DNA of 64,000 nt, taken from the IMG/VR virus record IMGVR_UViG_3300013233_000167, positions 1-64,000 of that record; one strand, 5' to 3'. The position numbers and the translations under genes were made by a program. This DNA is from a virus. Under the pieces are notes generated by a model that saw nothing but the letters and a program-made list of their open reading frames with translations, was not told the DNA's origin and did not search any database. Shown here piece by piece: positions 58,656 to 64,000 of the stretch (its first letter is position 1; each line of letters opens with the position of its first letter).

Positions 58656-60175
58656 GCGGACTTATCCAGAATGACCATGACGGTCTCGACGTTGGTGCCG
58701 GACTCCGTGAACGAGCCCGAGGTGATCGGTCGGATCTCCGCGCCAGCCCCTTCGAGGAACTGCGCAAACACTCCGTAGCGTCCTTTGTCACGGTAGGTAA
58801 TGGCCTTCGACATCACGGAGACCAGACGGCCGCCGGGCTTGAGGAACGTAAAGGCGTGCAGGACGTGTTCGACCTCTTGGCCGTTGCTGAACGGCGGGTT
58901 CATCACCACGGCGTCGAAGCCCTCGTCGTCGGGCGACACGTCGAAGAAGTCGCCGTAGCGAACGACCATGCGGCCCTCGTCGTACTTGTTGACGCGATCG
59001 GCGAGGTAGCCGAGCAGCTCGACGGACTGCGGGTCGTTCTCGATCGCCGTCACGCGGCTGCTGTTCGCACGAATCGCGGCGCGGACGATCGAGCCCCCAC
59101 CGGCCGACGGCTCCAGGACGCGATAGCCACGATCGAGCCCCGCAGCCTCAACCAGCTCGACCGCCAGATCCTCGGGCGTGTAGAACGCCTGTCGTGCGGC
59201 CTTATCAGTCTTCACCAGTGCGGTCGAGGTCTTGGGCCTCTCCGCTTGCGCGGCTCCCCACTGTGAGCGACGTGTTCCATGCGGCTCCGCGATCGCGCCC
59301 GGGTAGCGATGCGCCATGATGCGATTCATATCGTCGCGGTGCGCGGCGTTCAAGATCTTGATATGCGCCGTCCCCTTACGGTAGCAGATGATCGACATGA
59401 GCGGGTCGCCGCCGTCCGGGTTCGGCACGTCGTACCACTTGCCGTACTTCAACTCGCCGATGGTCCGCAGACCCGGTGACTCATGCGTCGGCGGAGCTTG
59501 TCCGCTCAAGATGCACAGCACACGTTCGAGGTCGTGGATATGTTCGTGGTGTCCGAGCCGCGTCCCGTCGCCCTGCATCGAGCGCGCCCACGGGTAGAAA
59601 GCGTTGGTCGTGATGATCTTCTTGCCAATGCGGCCGGGCTCGTTCGTCTTGTGGTCCCAGCTCAGCGCCTTGTAGACGGCCTCGACGCACCGCTCGAAGT
59701 ATTCGAGCTGGTTGTCATGCACGCCCTGGAAGACCGACTCGATGTTCTCGGCCGTCAGGTCCGGCAGCTCCTCTACCGAGCCTTTGGTCATGCCTTTGGT
59801 CATGCGCTCGTTACGACGGTAGGACTGCGATTGGCCGAGCTGCTCGAAGAGCTTGCGGCGCGTCTCGTGGTCCATGATCGTGTCGATGTTGGTAAGCTGA
59901 AAGAGCTGCACCCACACGAAGCGGTCGATCTCACGGTTGATGGCATCGACGTTGCGCTCGTCGTCGATCGCAAGGTACTCGCTCCCTGGGAACTGGACGG
60001 ACACGCCCGGCAGCGACACGTCGAAGCGGCTGAGCTGCGCCTTCGCCTTGCGCAGTTGCTCCGCCGTCTCCCGATAGATCCGCTGCGCGTTGTCACGCGC
60101 GGCCAGCAGGGCCTCGATGCTGATCGAGGGAATGAGTGCGTTGGTCTCGGCGTGCGGGATTTCGTTGGCGCTCAT
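58652..60175 (-). CDS. DUF4942-like and adenine methyltransferase protein
   Basis: 507 residues from ATG 60175. Residues 20-330 match the DUF4942 style: NREIDRFVWVQLFQLTNIDT, IMDHETRRKLFEQLG, LTAENIESVFQGVHDNQLEY then ERCVEAVYKALSWDHKTNEP and DLERVLCILSG. Residues 350-505 are a SAM methyltransferase: YRVLEPSAGGGSIVRAAI and AVVMNPPFSNGQEVEHVLHA. NPPF marks an N6-adenine (or N4-cytosine) enzyme. Two-domain proteins of this kind occur in phages and mobile elements and probably protect the phage DNA. Confidence 0.85.
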   Translation of the reverse strand: MSANEIPHAETNALIPSISIEALLAARDNAQRIYRETAEQLRKAKAQLSRFDVSLPGVSVQFPGSEYLAIDDERNVDAINREIDRFVWVQLFQLTNIDTIMDHETRRKLFEQLGQSQSYRRNERMTKGMTKGSVEELPDLTAENIESVFQGVHDNQLEYFERCVEAVYKALSWDHKTNEPGRIGKKIITTNAFYPWARSMQGDGTRLGHHEHIHDLERVLCILSGQAPPTHESPGLRTIGELKYGKWYDVPNPDGGDPLMSIICYRKGTAHIKILNAAHRDDMNRIMAHRYPGAIAEPHGTRRSQWGAAQAERPKTSTALVKTDKAARQAFYTPEDLAVELVEAAGLDRGYRVLEPSAGGGSIVRAAIRANSSRVTAIENDPQSVELLGYLADRVNKYDEGRMVVRYGDFFDVSPDDEGFDAVVMNPPFSNGQEVEHVLHAFTFLKPGGRLVSVMSKAITYRDKGRYGVFAQFLEGAGAEIRPITSGSFTESGTNVETVMVILDKSA

Positions 60176-60531
60176 CTTAGACTCCTGGGTTCGGACACCC
60201 ACAAACGAAGATCCACACTCCGCGTCAATTCCCTCCAGAACTCCGGAGGTTCTCCTACGAGCATCTTCACGTCTCGCCCTTTTTTGGAGTGACCAAAGAA
60301 TGCGATCGCGTTGTATAGCGTCAGATGGTCAATAGGATGCCCATCCCTATCCGTCGGATCGCATAGAATTTCAATTTGCTCCCACGTCACTCCGAGAGCT
60401 TGCTGTGCAACAGCAACGGCATGTGTGTCACAGCTCGATGAGTTCAACCGGAAACGAATTCGGTTTCCAATGCTGCGGCAGATCGCTGAGAATGCTTTTT
60501 GAAACGCATCCATTTGTGATTGATTCTTCAT
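60172..60531 (-). CDS. hypothetical protein (119 aa)
   Basis: ATG 60531 with GAGAG upstream; MRDN... at 60543 is an alternative. Contains NRIRFRLNSSSCDTHAVAVA, GVTWEQIEILCDPTDRDGHP and NAIAFFGHSKKGRDVKMLVG. Stop overlaps the methyltransferase start (ATGA). Alpha-helical. Unrecognised. Confidence 0.6.
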   Translation of the reverse strand: MKNQSQMDAFQKAFSAICRSIGNRIRFRLNSSSCDTHAVAVAQQALGVTWEQIEILCDPTDRDGHPIDHLTLYNAIAFFGHSKKGRDVKMLVGEPPEFWRELTRSVDLRLWVSEPRSLR

Positions 60532-60599
60532 ATTATCTCTCATCGACCGAAAACGAGACACATCTGAACCCTATCGCAAAAAAACCGACGGGGAGAAAA

Positions 60600-60698
60600 T
60601 CAAGCGTCTAGCATCCCCTTGCTGTGATCGCATTGGCAGAGCGCCGTGCAGTCGAGCGGATAGTTGACCGCGCCCGGGATCTCAATCCAGCCGTGACG
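60600..60698 (-). pseudogene. orphan frame after the gene at 60682
   Basis: A frame reads RRHGWIEIPGAVNYPLDCTA then CQCDHSKGMLDA and stops at 60600. It is in the +1 frame after the zinc-type end of the gene at 60682 and has no ATG or GTG start. It may be a frameshifted C-terminus or a gene with a rare start codon. Confidence 0.3.
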
Positions 60699-61038
60699 CC
60701 TGACACTTATCGCAGAGCATCGAGGGCAGATTGACGGGCTCGCTCCCGCAGGCGCACTTCTCCCAGATCTGTCCCCGGCTCACCAGAGCAGGTTGTTGCG
60801 GCTCGGGCCGTTTGGACTGCTCTGATTGCTCGGTCACCAAGGACTTCCGGCGCTCGCGGTGGAGGGCCATTTCTGCGCGGATCTCGTCGCTATACTGGGT
60901 ACCCCAGAAATCGCCGAATTGCACCGAATAGTCGGTCAGCAATTCCGTGTCGGTCATCGGATCGAACCCCGCTGCTGAGCAGCGGCCTTCATAGGCGGAT
61001 CGTGAGAGTGACGCCTGAAACCTGGCGTTGTTTTGCAT
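60682..61038 (-). CDS. hypothetical protein with zinc-ribbon end
   Basis: 118 residues, MQNNARFQASLSRSAYEGRC with SDEIRAEMALHRERRKSLVT and a C-terminal KCACGSEPVNLPSMLCDKC, a CxC...CxxC zinc site. The ATG at 61038 lacks a Shine-Dalgarno. Upstream is a 290-base gap with a GATAAT box near 61080 and a U6 tract but no clear promoter. The zinc end is cut off by a stop five codons later, see the orphan frame. Confidence 0.65.
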   Translation of the reverse strand: MQNNARFQASLSRSAYEGRCSAAGFDPMTDTELLTDYSVQFGDFWGTQYSDEIRAEMALHRERRKSLVTEQSEQSKRPEPQQPALVSRGQIWEKCACGSEPVNLPSMLCDKCQASRLD

Positions 61039-61328
61039 GGTTCTCGATTGGTTGAATGGGACTCAGACCCGCGACACAGGTATTATCGACGCCAGAGCGT
61101 TCACGACTGAGCAAATCCCCGAAATTCGAAGACCTCCAGAAAGGGCTCAGCGCATCCCGCCGCTACCTATCTGGGCATTCGGCCCAAAGCGGCTCACCGC
61201 GCCCTTGGCTGCGTCCAAAAGGATCCCGCACCTAAAACGTATCCTAAGAATCGTGTCGGGGCGGAAAAAAGGGCCTCAGCCGTCGCCGGGCGCGATTCCT
61301 CGGAACGAGCTGATTGTAAGATTGACGA

Positions 61329-61925
61329 TCACAAGACTAATTCTCCCATCACGAGCATATAGTTGTCGATCGGGATCCTCGCGCGCAGTCCGCAGTCCAC
61401 GAGCGCAAGGTAAACAGGACGCGCGTGCGGCCCGAGTCGTTGCAGCGGCAGGTTGGCGAGCCAATACGCCATCGGAGCAGTGATGCCCGGCGCACCCTCG
61501 AAGATCTCCTGCATGACGAAGCGATGCGCGTTCGCATCGAACTTCCAAACCGCGAGCGTCGTTCGTTCTTCGTTCGGATCGTAATCAGGACAAGGCCCTA
61601 ACATCGCCTCGCGGAACTGGTTGCCGCCCGCGTCGTAGTAGTCGTTCGGCCCCTCGTAGACGTAGGGCTCGACGCCCTCGAACACCCAACGGGTCGGATC
61701 CACGATGGAGCCGTCGTCGAGTTCGAGCCAGCCGTGTCGCTGGAAAGGTGCTCCGCTCTTGAAGCCCTCGACCGGACAGCCATCGCTCACCGGCCCGAGC
61801 CAGTGACCGTAGCGCAGCTCACCGCCGAAGACCTCCTGCACTGCACCTGCGATGCCGTAGCAGGCTCCGGGCCACTGCTCGATCGGGATGCCGATCCTCT
61901 CGGCCAGTGTGTGTACGTTCTTCAT
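61329..61925 (-). CDS. papain-like or transglutaminase-like conserved protein
   Basis: 198 residues. WPGACYGIAGAVQEVFGG puts a Cys at the start of a helix, FQRHGWLELDDGSIVDPTRW gives a His and an Asp on adjacent strands, and YGHWLGPV and YVYEGPNDYYDAGGNQFREA follow. This Cys-His-Asp order resembles papain-like folds and recurs in uncharacterised phage proteins. Catalysis is not demonstrated. Its stop is followed by a GTGA-overlapping 18-codon frame. Confidence 0.6.
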   Translation of the reverse strand: MKNVHTLAERIGIPIEQWPGACYGIAGAVQEVFGGELRYGHWLGPVSDGCPVEGFKSGAPFQRHGWLELDDGSIVDPTRWVFEGVEPYVYEGPNDYYDAGGNQFREAMLGPCPDYDPNEERTTLAVWKFDANAHRFVMQEIFEGAPGITAPMAYWLANLPLQRLGPHARPVYLALVDCGLRARIPIDNYMLVMGELVL

Positions 61926-62158
61926 GCGTCGTCTCGATCCTCAGTCATCTCAGGCGGTGCGCCACCGAGCAATCCAGGCGCACGGTTGCCAGTCCTGCCA
62001 CGCTGTCCCGAACCGAACCCTCTCGGCGCGCTCGACTCGAACGGTACCTCTTCTCGTATTCGCTTGCGTAGACAGCTCTTGCAGAACCTACCGTCGTTCG
62101 TGACCGCCTTGTTCTTGATGCAGTCCGCACAGAGACCATCTTCGCGCGCCTCGATCAT
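61922..62158 (-). CDS. small zinc-finger protein
   Basis: ATG 62158, 78 residues: EDGLCADCIKNKAVTNDGRF then CKSCLRKRIREE, two CxxC pairs 13 residues apart, a compact zinc knuckle, and a disordered Gly/Arg/Pro tail. Likely DNA- or RNA-binding. Overlaps both neighbours. Confidence 0.75.
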   Translation of the reverse strand: MIEAREDGLCADCIKNKAVTNDGRFCKSCLRKRIREEVPFESSAPRGFGSGQRGRTGNRAPGLLGGAPPEMTEDRDDA

Positions 62159-62367
62159 CCTCTCCGGGCCTCCTTCGACCTTGGCGTCTGCGGAAGATTG
62201 AGGAGCTTGTTGAGCACGCGCTCCGCCTCCCACCCGAGCTTCTGCGACGCCTCGTTGACAGCTCGTGCAGTCCCGTGCAGTCCCGCCTCGTGCAGTCGTC
62301 GCTGCATACTCACCAACTCAGCCGTCTCCGCCCGAACCGTCTCCCGTACCCGTCGTTCAGTCTCCAT
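62155..62367 (-). CDS. 70-residue helical protein
   Basis: METERRVRETVRAETAELVS with MQRRLHEAGLHGTARAVNEA and ERVLNKLLNLPQT. A charged, all-helical small protein, perhaps dimeric. Overlap with both neighbours shows operon membership. Unrecognised. Confidence 0.7.
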   Translation of the reverse strand: METERRVRETVRAETAELVSMQRRLHEAGLHGTARAVNEASQKLGWEAERVLNKLLNLPQTPRSKEARRG

Positions 62368-62863
62368 CGAGAATCTCCGGTGCGTCGAAGTCGGGGTGTT
62401 GGATGTCGGCGTCTTCCGTGAACGTGCTCGGCAACGGAGGTCCGCCGGTCAGGAACGGTGCGTTGACCGCGAAGCGGAAGATCCAGTGTGCGATGCCCGC
62501 GCGCGTCAGGCCCTTCGGCCGGACCTTGCGGTACACCTGCGCGGTGCGCTCTTGGTGCTCGGCGTGCAGACCTTCCGCGACCTTCAACTCGCGCACCACG
62601 AGCAGCACGGAGCCGTAGCACTCCTTCGTCTGCGCGTCCTCGGGTGCCTGCGCGCCCGCGTCGGACGGCGGGTTGTCGGGATCGGTCGGGTGGCACGTCA
62701 TGCCGGGAGCCTCGCCGGTACGGAGCCCTGCCCATAGCCGACGCAGGTTGCGCTTCGTGTACCAGCCACCGCTCGTGCGTTTTCCCTGGTTGGACTTGCG
62801 CCACGGGCAGGCGTCGCACGCGCGACTCTGATCGGCGACGATCGACTTGCGCTTCGTACTCAC
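62357..62863 (-). CDS. conserved phage zinc/Cys protein (168 aa)
   Basis: GTG 62863 overlaps the preceding stop (GTGA). SRACDACPWRKSNQGKRTSG then WYTKRNLRRLWAGLRTGEAP, GMTCHPTDPDNPP and a later ECYGSVLLVVRELKVAEGL. I recognise the CxxCPxRxS...WYT...CHPTDP motif set from phage proteins of unknown function. Several Cys suggest a metal or Fe-S site. Confidence 0.8.
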   Translation of the reverse strand: MSTKRKSIVADQSRACDACPWRKSNQGKRTSGGWYTKRNLRRLWAGLRTGEAPGMTCHPTDPDNPPSDAGAQAPEDAQTKECYGSVLLVVRELKVAEGLHAEHQERTAQVYRKVRPKGLTRAGIAHWIFRFAVNAPFLTGGPPLPSTFTEDADIQHPDFDAPEILDGD

Positions 62864-63291
62864 AGGACCGTCGAGGGGTTGCGTTCGTCGGCGTCTCTCA
62901 CGACCTGGATCACGGCGCTGACGAGCAGTTCGAGCTTCTTCTCCCACACGTCGTCGAGCCCGTAGTTGCGCGCGCTGCCCTCGGACCTCGACCAGTTGAT
63001 CGGCTTGTCGAGCATGTCCCTCGTCCCCGGCCATCCGAGTTCGTCGAGCTTCGCGGCCTGCGCGTCGATCTCGTCCTTCCAGTCGCGGATCGTGTAGAGC
63101 GCGAGCTGAAAGCGTGGGAGTCCGTAGTTGCAGCCGCCGTTGTTGAACCAGTCGTAGTAGACGCGGCCCATCGCGCTCAGCAGCTCGCCGTGCACCGTTG
63201 GTGCGCGACCCTCCTCGGGTACGAGCTTCGTGCTCAGCTCTTCGTACAGCGCCGTGTAGCGCCCGTTGTTGTTCCAGTAGGTATTCTTCAT
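62860..63291 (-). CDS. conserved phage protein (143 aa)
   Basis: MKNTYWNNNGRYTALYEELS with TVHGELLSAMGRVYYDWFNN and GCNYGLPRFQLALYTI. This NGxY...L...GE...R..YD.xNNG pattern occurs in many phage and prophage genes. Helical; role unknown. ATG 63291 is the start. Confidence 0.8.
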   Translation of the reverse strand: MKNTYWNNNGRYTALYEELSTKLVPEEGRAPTVHGELLSAMGRVYYDWFNNGGCNYGLPRFQLALYTIRDWKDEIDAQAAKLDELGWPGTRDMLDKPINWSRSEGSARNYGLDDVWEKKLELLVSAVIQVVRDADERNPSTVL

Positions 63292-63638
63292 GGCTTCTCC
63301 ACTACGAGCGTCTGCCCGAGCTTGATGTCGTTGATCCTCAACATCGGCAGGTCCATCGCCTCCCGTATCGTCTCCATGTGTTCGTCGATGCGCGCGAGCG
63401 TCAGCCGCCCGCCCTTGAAGATGTCGTGCCACGGCAAGGACGAGCCCGCCTTCGGGTTCAGCACTTGCAGGTGCGCCGGGTAGTAGACACGGGTTCCGCG
63501 ACCCTTCCGTCCGGTGTGACCCTCGCGCCAGACCAGCGACGTGCTTCCGTGCACGATCAAGACGCGCCCGTCTGCACCGTAGTCAACTCCGTGCCCTCCG
63601 CGCCGAGCGACGTGCTCCTCTTCGTACTTGAAGTCCAT
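63288..63638 (-). CDS. conserved phage protein (116 aa)
   Basis: MDFKYEEEHVARRGGHGVDY with ADGRVLIVHGSTSLVWREG, then TRVYYPAHLQVLN and a helical end. ATG 63638 overlaps the preceding TGA (TGATG). Beta-rich start. Unrecognised family but the RVLIVHGSTSLV stretch recurs in phages. Confidence 0.75.
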   Translation of the reverse strand: MDFKYEEEHVARRGGHGVDYGADGRVLIVHGSTSLVWREGHTGRKGRGTRVYYPAHLQVLNPKAGSSLPWHDIFKGGRLTLARIDEHMETIREAMDLPMLRINDIKLGQTLVVEKP

Positions 63639-64000
63639 CACAGCACCTCCGTTGGATCGAGCGCGATGCGCTTGCACTTGCGGCACAGTTTGGCGTCAGG
63701 TGAGATCTCCGGGTCGGGTGCGCCGCACGCCGACGTTGACTGGATCTCGGCCTTGCACAACGGCTGCGCGAAGCCCTCGCAGCTCCCGTAGTGGTACACC
63801 TGCCCGCCCCCGCGCAGGTGCACGAACTCACCGGGCGGAGCGGAGTAGACGGTCACGCGCGCATCGAGCACGTCGCGGGCCACGCCCTCGACCGGACGGT
63901 CGAACAGGTCCGCAAGGAGCAGCACGGAGATCAACCCCGAGACCACGCTCAGGTCCGTGCTCGCGTCTTCGTCGTTGAGCGCGATCCACTCGATTCCTTT
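63638..64000 (-). CDS. conserved phage protein, N-terminus beyond window
   Basis: The frame is open to base 64000 (KGIEWIALNDEDASTDLSVV), so the start lies outside. It continues VLLLADLFDRPVEGVARDVL and ends with a zinc-ribbon-like segment, CGAPDPEISPDAKLCRKCKR. The first part is a pattern I know from uncharacterised phage proteins. Unknown role. Confidence 0.75.
   Translation of the reverse strand, partial: KGIEWIALNDEDASTDLSVVSGLISVLLLADLFDRPVEGVARDVLDARVTVYSAPPGEFVHLRGGGQVYHYGSCEGFAQPLCKAEIQSTSACGAPDPEISPDAKLCRKCKRIALDPTEVL

Noticed and set aside
61276-61548. 90-codon minus-strand frame inside the papain-like gene
   Set aside because: Only its last 18 codons lie outside that gene; the remainder is an alternate frame of a better-supported protein.

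Overview
The window reads as part of the chromosome of a large, GC-rich tailed double-stranded DNA bacteriophage (Caudoviricetes). Essentially every supportable gene lies on the minus strand, so transcription runs from the right end toward the left. Genes are tightly packed, with many ATGA, GTGA, TGATG or TAATG stop-start overlaps. These overlaps reveal several genes of 29 to 52 codons that a length cut-off would miss. Terminase, portal and a Mu gpF-like head protein sit beside a complete phage replication and recombination set, so this is not host DNA. A lipobox protein, a Tat-like leader and several signal peptides suggest a diderm host. One secreted protein (2512..2901) ends in a WYRD...FNLS tail like those I associate with marine Planctomycetota exoproteins, so a planctomycete host is a reasonable but unproven guess.

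Layout in transcription order. Right end (64000 to about 57540): small, mostly unknown early-type genes, several zinc-binding, plus a DUF4942-like/adenine methyltransferase protein; the block ends at a strong terminator at 57389..57427. Next (57244 to 54954): envelope or secreted proteins and a Myb/SANT-like DNA-binding protein. Replication and recombination (54954 to 29042): RecQ helicase, calcineurin-like phosphoesterase, UvsW-like helicase, DnaB-like helicase, primase, a DNA polymerase I with an N-terminal uracil-DNA-glycosylase-like domain, a UvsY-like protein, a gp32-like single-strand binding protein, a RecA-like recombinase, a ParB-like protein, a FEN-family exonuclease, and SbcD and SbcC homologues with a Dam-like methylase between them. 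Packaging and head (28933 to 11656): PD-(D/E)XK nuclease, HU-like protein, putative small terminase, large terminase, portal, IHF-like protein, head morphogenesis protein, accessory genes including ThyX, and a protease-like head protein whose mRNA carries what looks like a textbook -1 frameshift signal. Left end (10263 to 1): lipoprotein, membrane proteins including holin candidates, a PAS-domain protein, a sulfotransferase, a GroES homologue and secreted proteins.

The genes form a T4-like recombination-dependent replication plan (UvsX/RecA, UvsY, gp32, UvsW, gp46/47, DnaB-type helicase, primase, polymerase) coupled to headful-type packaging (large terminase plus portal). Four inteins interrupt the large terminase, the PD-(D/E)XK nuclease, RecA and RecQ; in RecA, RecQ and the nuclease the insertion is inside a catalytic motif, and in the terminase it lies in the nuclease domain. 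One intein appears to contain a second, overlapping zinc-finger gene in another frame. A 17-bp imperfect palindrome recurs five times upstream of genes and has no assigned role. Lysine-rich, H1/AlgP-like tails recur on at least five DNA-linked proteins.
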